NCBI RefSeq assembly: GCF_030269925.1
Contig: NC_085111.1
Span: forward strand, 7,370,142 to 7,434,141
Direction of reading: 5' to 3'
Origin: Bombyx mori
Lineage: Eukaryota > Arthropoda > Insecta > Lepidoptera > Bombycidae
DNA length: 64,000 bases
Below are positions 11,854-22,862 of the stretch, piece by piece (position 1 is the stretch's first letter; every line of letters starts with the position of its first letter). A model generated the notes under the pieces. That model worked only from the letters and a program-made list of their open reading frames with translations. It was not told the origin of the DNA and did no database searches. The position numbers and the translations under genes are program-made.

Positions 11854-12488
11854 TGTGTACATAGTATCATTGAAACATACTTAAAATGTACAAAACCAAT
11901 CAAATAAAAAAGATACATTTATTAAAAATAATTATTAGTTGAATACATTTCAAATATTCCATTCGACTGATACTTTCTTCGAACAAACCATTTATTATTA
12001 TGTATTGTGGGCACGCACAGGTACTTCTAGTCTTGTCCACTTCTGTGGAGAAGCGGTTATGCCTTCAAGTTTCAAGGATGGAACAGCCATTATTACAATA
12101 TGCAATTCGAATACATGTCACAAAATTGACAGAATGTCTTTAAACTGAAATAAACTATTAATATCTATAATATCCTATAACTGACTTGCTGTTGCTTGAC
12201 ATTGTATTAACGTTTCTTCTTTTCTTCTTTTTGATATGACATGAAATTTTTAGACATTTTTATTAATATTTCAACAAAAAGTACTGTTTTTTTTTTTAAA
12301 TTATTATTATTGTATTCCATTTTCGAGCCGATGAATTGCCAATGCTATGTACGCCATTGTTGTCACATGCATCAGGCCATAAATTAAATTGTTTAAATTT
12401 ATTTTCAGTGTTAGATGTTTGTGATGTGGCAGTGCTTATTTAAATAAATAAATAAATAAAAATAAATATCTGACATTCGAACGTGGCA

Positions 12489-12690
12489 TTATTTTTTCAT
12501 ATCTAAACTAAATACTTTAAACGAAAATTAGAAACGTTTCAATCACAGCCAGAGATACTCATAATGTCATGTAGCATACCTACAATAGAATGGCCAAAGT
12601 ACCTTACTTCTAAATTAATTTCGACCATTGAGCAACGAATTGCCACTTAATTTAACATAACTAGATATTTGATGCATTTTAGTATGAATG
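12489..12690. repeat. repeat E, left part of interrupted copy
   Basis: Reverse complement of 21164-21424 with only scattered substitutions. It includes TTCGACCATTGAGCAACGAA and TTTTAGTATGAATG. The element is interrupted by a Bm1 insertion and resumes at 12964. Confidence 0.8.
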
Positions 12691-12963
12691 GTAGTACTGG
12701 AATTTAGTAGTACTGGTGGTAGGACCTCTTGTGAGTCCGCACGGGTAAGTACCACCGCCCTGCCTATTTCTGCCGTGAAACAGTAATGCGTTTCGGTTTG
12801 AAGGGTGGGGCAGCCGTTGTAACTATACTGAGACCTTAGAACTTATATCTCAAGGTGTGTGGCGCATTTACGTTGTAGATGTCTATGGGTTCCAGTGACC
12901 ACTTAACACCAGGTGGGCTGTGAGCTCGTCCACACATCTAGGCAATAAAAAAAAATAAAAAAA
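12691..12963 (+). repeat. Bm1 SINE, 5'-truncated, nested in repeat E
   Basis: Bm1 3' half from ACTGGTGGTAGGACCTC to an A-rich tail, inserted in repeat E with a 4-bp duplication AATG (12687-12690 and 12964-12967). The second copy of repeat E at 21164-21424 preserves the empty site with a single AATG. The 5' end carries an extra short direct repeat (TAGTACTGG twice). Confidence 0.9.
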
Positions 12964-13027
12964 AATGAGACACCTTAAAATAGTATTTAGAAAAGCAAAC
13001 TGGCTGCGTCGTCGAGCCCACAAGAGC
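12964..13027. repeat. repeat E, right part
   Basis: Continues repeat E after the Bm1 insertion (GAGACACC, TATTTAGAAAAG, CCACAAGAGC). Matches 21164-21240 in reverse. Confidence 0.75.
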
Positions 13028-13064
13028 ATCGTGTTTTTTATTCATTAGTAACTTCCCGACCATA

Positions 13065-13262
13065 GCTTTGCAAGCATGACCTACAGTTCATACCGCGTTG
13101 AGACCAGCGCTGCTCAACAGGGAGATGAAAGGTACATAATATTCTTTCCCAGAACTCAGATTATTCGCATACCGAATTTTGTCAAAATCGGCTCAGTGGT
13201 TTGGGTGTGAACAACGTAACAGACAGACAGAATTACTTTCGCATTAATAAATATACAGTTTG
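13065..13262 (+). repeat. dispersed repeat with CAGACAGACAG motif
   Basis: Contains TCAAAATCGGCTCAGTGGTT and ACAGACAGACAG followed by TTTCGCATTAATAA, a stretch I recognise as a common lepidopteran interspersed repeat end. The family is not assigned. Confidence 0.4.
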
Positions 13263-13671
13263 CTATGTAATTTCTAATCTAATCTAATCTCTTTAGTAAA
13301 AAAGTGAATTCCAAAGAAAAATGACGATAAGTTATATTTTAGAACAATATAAGTATTTTTTTTTTTTTTTTCATGAAGTAATCTCTATATTAATATCTGT
13401 CTGGCAGTAAGCAAAGCTTGAAGAAAATACGTTGAATAGCGCCAGAGATGTTGGCTACTTGTATTTTCAGTTTATTTTTCTTCTTCTTTATACAAACACA
13501 CAGAATTTTATCATTTAATGTAAATTATTGATATCGATGATGGTGAAGTTACGTATAAACGCTACCGAATCAATTATATGAAACAGAAGAAAAGACGAGC
13601 AAAGATGATATACGAAGGCACGTAAATGACTCTCCAGTCGAACATCGAAAGAGTCGTTAACAAGATAAGTT

Positions 13672-13925
13672 TTTTACTGGTTGGTAGAACCTCTTGTGAG
13701 TCCGCACGGGTAGGTACCACGACCCCGCCTATTTCTGCCGTGAAGCAGTAATGCGTTGCGGTTTGAAGGGTGGGGCAGCCGTTGTAACTTGTATACTTGA
13801 GACCTTAGAACTTATATCTCAAGGTGGGTGGCGGATTTACCGTAGATGTCTATGGGCTCTAGTAACCACTTAACCAGGTGGGTTGTGAGCTCGTCCACCC
13901 ATTTAAGCAATAAAAATAATAATAA
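13672..13925 (+). repeat. Bm1 SINE, 5'-truncated
   Basis: From TTACTGGTTGGTAGAACCTC through GCAGTAATGCGTTGCGG to AAGCAATAAAAATAATAATA. The promoter half is absent. The tail has become an AAT repeat. Confidence 0.92.
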
Positions 13926-14501
13926 TAAGTATTATTAAAATAAACACTGAAATAGAAAAGCAATTCAACATTTTAGAAACTAAATTATTATTACAAAGAA
14001 GCGATGTGCTTCCAAAGAAATCTATTCAGAAGGAAATACTTTCAATTCATGGGCAGGTGTTGTACATTTATCCCACTGGGATTACGAACGAGCAGCTTTA
14101 GTATATCCGATGAGCACCGACGCTGCATGTAAATCAAAACAGCTGCCCATTCCCATTGCAGCATCTACTTTATTTTTCAACAATGCCTGTATGTCTTGAC
14201 CAGTATTAAATTTGTTTAAGCAACATCCTCTAGAATGCACAAAAAACACAATTTTTTTAACATACCCTCTCATCTGTGAAAAGTAGTCGAAACGTGTCTC
14301 ACGTTCTAACACAAGTATCACGAGATAGAAGATCATAACTCTACAAATCACATTAAGTCGAACATTTGTGGAAATCATTCATCAACACATAACGTTATGC
14401 ATGCTATTACACGTGAACAACGAGTAAAATGTGTCTTCAACAATACGCATTAAGACATCGGTAGTGTACTGGGCAATATACATGGTGTATCGTCATCCAT
14501 T

Positions 14502-14918
14502 TGAAGTCGTCGTGGCCTAAAAGATAAGACGTCCGGTACATTCGTATCTAGCGATGCACCAGTGTTCGAATCCCGCAGGCGGGTACCAATTTTTCTAATT
14601 AAATACGTACTAAACAAATGTTCACGATCGACTTCCACGGCGAAGGAATAACATCGTGTAATAAAAAAATCAAACCAAATTATAATTTGCGTAGTTACAC
14701 CTCTTGTGAGTCCGCACGGGTAGGTACCCCGTCTATTTCTGCCGTGAAGCAGTAATGCGTTTCGGCTGGAAGGGTGAAACAGGCGTTGTACTGTAAGACT
14801 GAGACTGATAACTCATGTCTCAATACGGATAGCGGCATTTACGTTGTAGTTGTCTATGGGCTCTGGTAACCACTAAACACCAGGTAAGCCGTGAGCTCGT
14901 ACATCTAAGCAAAAAAAT
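14502..14918 (+). repeat. Bm1 SINE, near full length
   Basis: Complete with promoter region (GTGGCCTAAAAGATAAGACG; B box GTTCGAATCCCG), central block and tail AAGCAAAAAAA. A deletion of about 8 bp after GGTAGGTACC distinguishes it from the others. Confidence 0.92.
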
Positions 14919-15792
14919 ACAGTTTATTTATGTATTTATACTTTATTTCAGTTTTCTTTTTTTTTTTAACCATAACATTTTGTTAGTATGAATTACTTAT
15001 AATCTATGTTAGTAACTTAAAAAATCTAACACATAACTATCATTATATACATTTTATATCATTACTTTTTTTTTCTCCTTCCAAGTGCCTGCTGCAAAGG
15101 CTATTTATTAGTCAGCAGTCCCTCGATCTTGCTCGATATGATTTTCAAAAGACTGTTGCCACTGTCACATATTTTTATACAGTTTGCTATAACTAACACG
15201 TGTATGCAATCGACTTCCAGGATCAAAGAATAATTTTACGTACTTACTGGTGTTGTGAGTGGGTTTGTTTTTCTTAGTATTCCTATATCAATGTATTCCA
15301 GTTTTAATGTTCCGATAATGCAATACAATTACGACTTCCATTTCCACTTCAGATATGTAGTGGCATTCACATTTTGGCATCCATGGATTCTCCAAATCAT
15401 TTTTAATATAAAGTGGGTAACGCTTCTCATGTCCTGTTGTCGTAAATCAGCTAAAATTGAATATTGCTCATAAATTGTGAAAAACATTTTTAATAACAAC
15501 ACAAATGGCAACCACGTCCAGACGATGAAAGGGAATATTATCAATTCAGTAGGTACTTTTCAGGCTAACGAACTGCGTCGTCGAGCGTTCATTATAAATT
15601 GAAATTACTGACGATTTGTCGGGTACAGTAAAGAAGCTCTACAAATAATTTTGTAATATGATGAATGACAAAATCAATCAAGCGGCTACATACGTCTAAT
15701 TGGTGCTAATCGATCGACAGGAGACTAATTGAAGTCAAACAGTATACATATGTAGAAGAACAAAAAGGCACATGGAATTCTACAAAAATATA
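14919..15792. other. AT-rich noncoding stretch
   Basis: No recognised coding sequence. Overlapping short frames at 15255-15544 are open on both strands but show no motif. Confidence 0.4.
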
Positions 15793-15929
15793 CGAAGGCT
15801 TGAGGAGAGTATTAAGCGGTAGGCAACGGCTTGGCTCTGCCCCTGGCATTGCTGACGTCCATGAGCGACGGTAACCACTTACCATCAGGTGGGCCGTGTG
15901 CTTGTCTGTCTGCTCGGGCAATAAAAAAA
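15793..15929 (+). repeat. 3' tail of jockey-like LINE
   Basis: The frame through 15800-15875 reads LSGRQRLGSAPGIADVHERR, which I recognise as the C-terminal end of a very common Bombyx jockey-type ORF2. It is followed by GGTAACCACTTACCATCAGG and a poly(A) tail after GGGCAATAAAA. It is a severely 5'-truncated retrotransposed copy. The tail resembles that of Bm1 (see findings). Confidence 0.8.
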
Positions 15930-16512
15930 ACTCGATGTAATTTGATTTTTATTTTATAATTAATACTGTTAATATAGGGAGTATTAACTGAAAACAGATT
16001 TGTTTCATGAGCATATATATAATATATCTAGTAGTCTTTGCCACAAACAATATATCTAAAAAATATCAACTTTAGTAGATATTACTATAACTCAAAATAA
16101 TTAAAAATGTATTATAAAAAATGAAGACAAAGAACAGCTTTAGGCACGTGTAAAGCTGACATCGACGAATCTCGCGGCGTATATCCTTACTAATCAAATA
16201 TCCTTACTTACTGACCATTATTGAATGATCAAAGACTTATATTATGTAAGAGAATATTATCAAATCTTTACACGTGTATAATATTCAAGTATCTGGTTGC
16301 GATGTTAACTGTTTACGTTGTCAAAATAACAACTTTTTAATAAATCCATATTTACTTTTACATATTTATAAATAATCACTTGTAACTAAAATAATTTTTC
16401 TATTTTTCTGCTTGTTTATTCGGCTAATCTCCGAAACGATATAATGAATAATTATTAGAAAAAAATAGGAAAACTACAAAAACTCCTCTCTAAACGCAAA
16501 GTTCGAAAGTGT
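15930..16512. other. AT-rich noncoding stretch
   Basis: No feature recognised. Confidence 0.4.
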
Positions 16513-16581
16513 TGATGAGATGGGTGGACGGGCTCTCGGCCCACCTGGTGTAAAGTTGTTACCGGAGCCAATAGACATCAA
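16513..16581 (-). repeat. Bm1 SINE, short 3' fragment
   Basis: GAGATGGGTGGACGGGCTCT through CCGGAGCCAATAGACATCAA. No T run remains. Confidence 0.7.
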
Positions 16582-18160
16582 CATGTTTCTCACAACTTAC
16601 ACTTTAATTAAAACTCATATACCAAAAATCGTATTAGAGAAAGAAAAAACTGTCCCAGATAGGTATCGTCATTTTTCCTATAACCCTACTCATACATACC
16701 GATCTGTGGAGTACAGCCATCGATTAGACTAGATTTAGTTCGTTCAATAATTTAGCTTTATTATCTTTACGGCTAATAATAAATACGACTTTGTCTTTAA
16801 TAACTTATCTATCACAATTTATCTACAATTCACATTAATAATATACGTATTCGTAAAAGTATCCGCATAATCGCTTTCAGACTGAATTCACGCAATCAAC
16901 AAAAGCACTCTTAAATGTAGATACTAAAGATAAAGAGCAAAGCGCTACTATACTAAATATTAAAAGATAAGTCCAGTAATTGATAACAACTGTAGTCGGA
17001 TATTTACAATGTGCTAGAAATTATCTCAATCATATCTTATATTTAGGCTAATACCAAAGCCTTACAAGTCGTCAATGGTGAAACACTTTTTTGTACTCAA
17101 TGAGTCATTGAACGTTCATGGCCTATTTTTGCTAGGCGGAAACAGCCGGACGCCACCCCCAAACGGGGGACTGTGGGGTGGTTGTTTGGAAATTGAACGC
17201 ATGAAGCGTTCGATACCCTAACAACTGTACCCAAATAAGACTTTTTCTTAGGGTTAGGACTCTATAGCATACGCATTGGACCGCAGCAGAGCAAGAATAA
17301 CATTACGACGAAAAATTCCGTAATCAGCTGACTATAAATTCCACCGTGACTTGTCTTTAAAGAGGAATGCTTGAGAATTGTATCAGTTACTTTGGCTTCC
17401 ATTTGGCTCCAATGGATAGTTTGTGACCATTTGTCTCATAGCACCTCTACATTAAAGCATGTCCTACGACGAGGAAAAAGGATGCGAATTACAAATGTTT
17501 AACGGTTCCCATCTGCACTTTTTGTTCTTTTTGTTTTAACATTGTCAAAACAGGAATTAAGATGATTTTTTTAAAAGGATTTTATGACCTGGTAACTAAG
17601 ACTTTTAGGTCATGTCTTATTTTAATTGATATTCTTATTTTTATGAAAAATGATAATATGGAGTGAAATGAAATGAAGTTGATTAAGGAATAAAGGTGAA
17701 AGAACTTTGGATTCCTGTTCTATGTAAAAATATTGTCTCAAATGCATTTTCAGTATCCAAGGCACAACATTTTTGCTTGGAGCATTTGCATGTTCATGGC
17801 TTTAGTTTCTAAAATATTTATAAATACATACCTTCAGAATTGAAGTTAACTTTGTTCAAATAATACGTCTTATAACCGAACAACATAGAAAGTCTGATTC
17901 AGTTTGCCGGTCTTGCTATAAGACTTTTCAAACTAAACGATTTACATACAAAATAGGGTACAGACAAGTACACAAAGGTGCTCGTTCACAAGGAACATGT
18001 TCTCTGGATCTTGTTGAGTCCTCACTTAAACCTCTCCCGGGAAATGCGTACACTCGTGCTCGTAAATACGAAACGGAAAACATAATTTATAGAAACAACA
18101 ACTACATTAGGTAAATATAATTTGAAGGGAGTTCTAAATTGCACAACTATAACTCAATGA
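16582..18160. other. AT-rich noncoding stretch with a GC-rich patch
   Basis: The patch at about 17135-17190 contains CCACCCCCAAACGGGGGAC, a GC-rich inverted segment of unknown origin. No coding homology seen. Confidence 0.4.
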
Positions 18161-18395
18161 CTTGTTTTATTTATTGTTTAGATGGGTGGACGAGCACACA
18201 AGTGGTTACTGGAGCCCATAGACACCTACAACGTAAATGCGCCACCCACCTTGAGATATAAGTTCTAAGGTCTCAAGTATAATTACAACGGCTGCCCCAC
18301 CCTTCAAACCGAAACGCATTACTGCTTCACGGCAGAAATAGGCAGGGTGGTGGTACCTACCCGCGCGGACTCTCAAGAGGTCCTACCACCGGTAA
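18161..18395 (-). repeat. Bm1 SINE, 5'-truncated
   Basis: TTTATTTATTGTTTAGATGG to CCTACCACCGGTAA. A short deletion removes the AGCCCACCTGGTGTT block. Confidence 0.9.
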
Positions 18396-18826
18396 GAATT
18401 GCATATTTGTAATTGTAAATTGTAATTCTGTCATTCTTGTGCTTGCTAAGTCAAGGTTTTCGAACAGTATGCGATGCATAGCTATTGCTTTCAGCGGTCA
18501 ACCAGTCTGCCGCCCGCGTCGTCGTAAGTCGTCACCTTCGCTCTAAAACAACGGTAAAACTAGAGCCAAATCGAGCCGCTGTCCACTTATCAAATCAAAA
18601 ACTCCTATCAACCCTACCTTGAACACAAAAACTGTAGCTCTGTATCGAGGAAGTTTCTTAAACACTTAATAAATAATAAATTACCCATACACATTAATAA
18701 AAACCCTAAAATCAATAATTCATGTATCAGTAATATATATTTGCTTATGAGAAGGCACACTCGTGATATTTATACTTGATATTAGCGCATTCATAGCACA
18801 ATCTAGTCAATTCACCTAACAGATAA

Positions 18827-18857
18827 TCCGCACCGTCATGAGCGATGACGGTGCGGA
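18827..18857. other. GC-rich perfect hairpin
   Basis: TCCGCACCGTCAT, a 5-nt loop, then its exact reverse complement. It is a 13-bp stem with 8 G/C pairs in an AT-rich region. A minus-strand frame (18745-18969) runs through it but its product is not recognised. Confidence 0.6.
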
Positions 18858-19112
18858 ATTCAAAATCGAGCCGTGATAGTCTTGTTCCTGCCATTAAACT
18901 GTTTCCACGCCACGGATTTCCAGTTAAACTGTAAGAAGGATTTTTTAAACAAACAGTGTCAAATAACACTGATTCATATTCGTCATATCATAACTCATAG
19001 CGCTATCTTAATTTGCATTACATTGTGCTGATTAACATCTCTAGCGTCTCTGTGTCCTTACTCCGGCCATTTTTTTATTTTAATTTTTTTATTGGTTAGA
19101 TAGATTATTAAC

Positions 19113-19301
19113 CACACTGCCTATTTCTGCCGCGAAATAGTAATGCGTTCCTATTTGAAGGACGGGGAAATCGTTGTCCTACAGAACTGAAACTTGAGCT
19201 TACATCACAAGGTGGGTGACGGCATTTGCGTTTTTGATACACTCCGGTAAACACTTAACACCAGATGAGCCATGAGCTCGTTCATCCATCCAACCAACTA
19301 A
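19113..19301 (+). repeat. Bm1 SINE, old copy
   Basis: CTGCCTATTTCTGCCGCG, AATAGTAATGCGTTCC, CAAGGTGGGTGACGGCAT and AACACCAGATGAGCC follow Bm1 order with many changes. Confidence 0.7.
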
Positions 19302-19434
19302 AATAAGCTCATAGCCCATCTATAGTGTATTATAAAGTGGTTACCCACCTTAAGAGATGAGACTTAGTCGCAATTGTACTGTATAACCGGTGGCACTGAA
19401 AACCAGACCGCATTAATGCTTTGTAGCCGAGAGA
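19302..19434 (-). repeat. Bm1 SINE, old copy, opposite orientation
   Basis: TAAGCTCATAGCCCATCT, TAAAGTGGTTACCCACCTTA and AACCAGACCGCATTAATGC are the reverse-strand Bm1 blocks. It lies tail to tail with the preceding copy. Confidence 0.6.
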
Positions 19435-19435
19435 C

Positions 19436-19885
19436 TTTTTTTTTTTACAGGAGAAAGTCATCGCGGATCCCCACCCGCGCGGCAGTTGGGTATATGGGAG
19501 TTGAACCTCACTAAAAACTCCTGCCGCTCACAGCTGGCGCCCTACCTCGGACCGGGCCGGAGTCCCGTCGGGGCTATTGAGACGGCGGGACAGGGTTGAC
19601 GCAGAGCACATTACATCCATCCCGCCAACCCGAGACATAGGTTGTTTTGCCTATCCGTGCGGGCTCACTGGACGCGCTTCCATCACTAAATCCTGGCTGA
19701 CGATCGCAGAAGACTGATGAGTGCTTCCCAGTCGCCAGTAAATCCCTTATTCGCCTTTTATGAGACCTACGATAAGAGGCGATGATATTCAAAACTGTCA
19801 TCACACAGCCTGCACAGCGAAGTCTAGCATGAAATGTGGCAATGTTTTTGGCGAACCACAACCGCAAGCCGGATCTACTACCGGA
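19436..19885 (-). repeat. non-LTR-type 3' end (family F)
   Basis: On the minus strand a GC-rich block ends GGGGATCCGCGATGACTTTC followed by a poly(A) tail (the T run at 19436-19446). The same 3' end, with its own poly(A) and target duplication, occurs at 23380-23500. A 97-codon open frame at 19574-19867 has no motif I can recognise. LINE-like by tail and 5' truncation; the clade is not identified. Confidence 0.65.
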
Positions 19886-20629
19886 TCTACTACCAGTGCT
19901 TAAACTAAAAACGGAAACGCGGTATTATTATATAGAAAGAAAACGTACTATGGTATGCAGCAGTAGCCTCAGTAAGTGTCCTTTCTCCTTCCTTCAATTA
20001 AAAGAAACGTAGCCAGCCGTAGTACGTGACCTCTAACCTAAAGTCCTATCGTTGGTTGAGTAGTTAATAACCGAGATTATTGTACCAGATCAGTTCAGAT
20101 ACCCAAATTCAATTTTCAGTTGAAGAACAGTATTTTTCTCGCCTTTACAACAACAAAATGACAATAACAAAACATAAACCACAAGGCAATTTATAAAATA
20201 AATTAAAATCTCGAGTTAGTATATTGATTATGGTCGAATTTATTTCAGTAGGCCCAACACTAAATGTTAATTTGTGGTTCGGTGATTGACGGACGTTTGC
20301 GACATCTGCCGAACGTATTATGCTTATCTGATAAAATGTATTTAATTAATTAAGGGTACTCACGTTTTTAATGTAAATTACACCGTCATTGAATTACCAG
20401 ATGTTGCATGATGTCATTCTTTCGAAACAGTACAATATGTGATAGTAAAGCACAAAGGTACACGAATTTTAAGCTGTTTATAATTCACGTGTTATTAATA
20501 ATGAAATGAATAAGAATTTCTTTATTATTCTTTGACATGATGCAGAGTGAAAGATACTCGTAACTTGGAGTCGAAAGGAAATAAAGCAGCTCAATCTATC
20601 TCAATACTCATTTCGAGAGCATTTTCGAG
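19886..20629. other. AT-rich noncoding stretch
   Basis: No recognised coding sequence or repeat. A 12-bp GGATCTACTACC tandem repeat occurs at about 19874-19893. Confidence 0.4.
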
Positions 20630-21076
20630 TTTTTTTTTTTTTTTTATTGCTTATATGTGTTGGACGAGCTCACAGCCCACCTGGTGTTAAGTGGTTACTG
20701 GACCCATAGACATCTACAACGTAAATGCGCCACACATCTTGAGATATAAGTTCTAAGGTCTCAGTATAGTTACAACGGCTGCCCCACCCTTCAAACCGAA
20801 ACGCATTACTGTTTCACGGCAGAAATAGGCGGGGCGGTGGTACCTACCCGTGCGGACTCACAAGAGGTCCTACCACCAGTAATTACGCAAATTATAATTT
20901 TGCGGGTTTGATTTTTATTACACGATGTTATTCCTTCACCGTGGAAGTCAATCGTGAATATTTGTTGAGTACGTATTTCATTAGAAAAATTGGTACCCGC
21001 CTGCGAGATTCGAACACCGTTGCATCGCTAGATACGAATGCACCGGACGTCTTATCCTTTAGGCCACGATGACTTC
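20630..21076 (-). repeat. Bm1 SINE, full length
   Basis: Long T run, all Bm1 blocks in reverse, and the promoter end (CGTCTTATCCTTTAGGCCAC). About 447 bp and little diverged, so relatively young. Confidence 0.95.
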
Positions 21077-21163
21077 TACTTCTTCACGAGTAATCTATAA
21101 TAGAAATATAATAGTTAATACTCGTTTTAGTTACTGACATTTTATAACTACATCAGAGACTAA

Positions 21164-21424
21164 GCTCTTGTGGACTCGGCGACGTAGGCGGTTTTCTTTT
21201 CTAAATATTCTTTAAAGGTGTCTCATTCATACTAAAATGCATCAAATATCTAGTTATGTTAAATTATCGTCAATTTCATTGCTTAATGGTCGAAATTAAT
21301 TTAGAAGTAAGGTACTTTGGCCATTATATTGTAGGTATACTACATGGCATTATGAGTATCTCTCGTTGTGATTGAAACGTTTCTAATTTTCGTTTAAAGT
21401 ATTTAGTTTAGATACGAAAAAATA
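21164..21424. repeat. repeat E, uninterrupted copy
   Basis: Reverse complement of 12489-13027 without the Bm1 insertion. The empty site is GTCTCATTCATAC at about 21224-21236. Confidence 0.8.
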
Positions 21425-21689
21425 TAGATACAAATAAAAAATTACGTACACACTAAAATAAATTAAATTACGCTTATAAACCTCTCTAAGGTATTAATGA
21501 TTAAAGTTAAATATACGCTGACTAAATTTTACAGAGTAATTGTTACTTTACATAATTCACACAATTCAGGGTTAACATAAGAGGTATAACCAGTTATACT
21601 TGTACTTAAGTTACTTAACTTGAAACCGTAAGACACTGTTCTTAATTCCATTGATAAATGTTTACTTCCTGTACAATTTTATATTGGTG

Positions 21690-21885
21690 GTTATGGCAGA
21701 TTGATATGAGAGTTAGTATTTCGTTTTACCCATTTCTACCACGAAACAGTCATGCGTTCAATTTTAAAAGATATCACATTACATTAATTAAAAACGGCCA
21801 ACGGCCTACGCGAATTTGCGTCTATTAGCTCTAACCTCTTAACACTATCTTAGATGAGCTCACGCTCGTCTATGGTTGAACACCT
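21690..21885 (+). repeat. Bm1 SINE, very old copy
   Basis: TTTACCCATTTCTACCACG, AACAGTCATGCGTTC and CTTAGATGAGCTCACGC are in Bm1 order but heavily decayed. Confidence 0.5.
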
Positions 21886-22439
21886 TATTATTTTCTTTCT
21901 TGCTTTTTCTAAGACAATACGGTATTTTGAGTGAGGTAAGATGTGAAGGAAAATATTGACCTTCTCGCTGTTAAAATGCGATATTTTTCCGGCCAGGTGG
22001 CCAAAAGAACGATTGCCTAACTCAAAAACATTTATTTAAAAATCGTTATGAATTTTCTCGATGTCCGGCATCCTTAATAACGTAACAAGTCTCACTATTA
22101 ATTTGCTTCCGATAATCGATACGATAATGAAGTGAGCTAATCATTTCGCTACGCCGAAAATTTTCTTCGCAACCGTAACTAAAATCAACAAGCAGCCCAT
22201 AAATCAAATCCATGCTTTAATATAAACCATAACTTTATAGGTTATTTTTAGTTTGTCGATTTCATCAGAAAATTAATTTAAGAAATCTAAAAAAAGCAGC
22301 TAAAAAAAATTTACAAACTTAAAAATAGTATATCATGTCCAAAGGAACTGATTCACACTTGGATTATTTATAAAAAAAACTAGAAACTGAATCGGTTAAC
22401 GATCTGTAGCTTACACGGAACGGCATAATGTCGTTATCA

Positions 22440-22816
22440 TTCGCGTCGGACGCACACCAATGAATGATAAAGTGAATAAATAGCATTATCTAAAGCGATG
22501 TTGTAGTGTAGCGCTGAATGTGGACACGACAACGTGGCTGGACGAGTCTCCCCGCTCAGGGTGCTCCTCTGCCGGCGCTCACTGACAGCTAAAAACGTCA
22601 ACAATACGAGAACAATATTGTCTGCATGAACTTGTCCGGTTTACCATTCACGCTTACGACGAAACGCGGATAGCACGTGGCAGGCTAATATTAGAGCATG
22701 CCACAACGCGCGCTCCGCCGTTTCCAACACGCGACACAGTGAAACACAGAGTGTACATATGTACTCGCAAGTCTGAACATAAATGATAGTTAAAAAAGTG
22801 TGTGCTGACGTCAACA
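22440..22816 (+). promoter_or_regulatory. putative promoter and 5' leader of the sugar transporter
   Basis: Visibly richer in CpG than the flanks (CGCGCGCTCCGCCG near 22707, CACGCGACAC near 22727) and free of recognised repeats. An arthropod-type initiator-like sequence occurs at about 22733 (GACACAGTG). The true transcription start cannot be fixed from sequence alone. The leader ends in a good start context (ACA before ATG). Confidence 0.4.
22806..22813. promoter_or_regulatory. CRE palindrome TGACGTCA
   Basis: Perfect 8-bp cAMP-response element consensus, 3 bases upstream of the start codon. It would lie in the 5' leader. Binding by CREB/ATF-type factors is inference. Confidence 0.35.
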
Positions 22817-22862
22817 ATGAGCAACAGTCGCAAGTGGAGAGAATATGTTGCCGCACTCAGTG
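22817..22862 (+). CDS. transporter exon 1
   Basis: Encodes MSNSRKWREYVAALS plus the first base of an Ala codon, followed by the donor GTAAGT. The REYVAALS stretch is the usual start of insect Tret1-like proteins. Exon 2 completes the codon as GCT and continues TLITAAAG. At only 46 nt it is easily missed by open-frame searches. Confidence 0.85.

Noticed and set aside
14082..14378. 98-codon minus-strand open frame
   Set aside because: No recognisable domain, no splice or promoter context, and flanked by SINEs. Length is within chance expectation for 64 kb.
18745..18969. 74-codon minus-strand open frame crossing the hairpin
   Set aside because: No motif or homologue recognised. The palindrome inside it is a more likely cause of the unusual composition.
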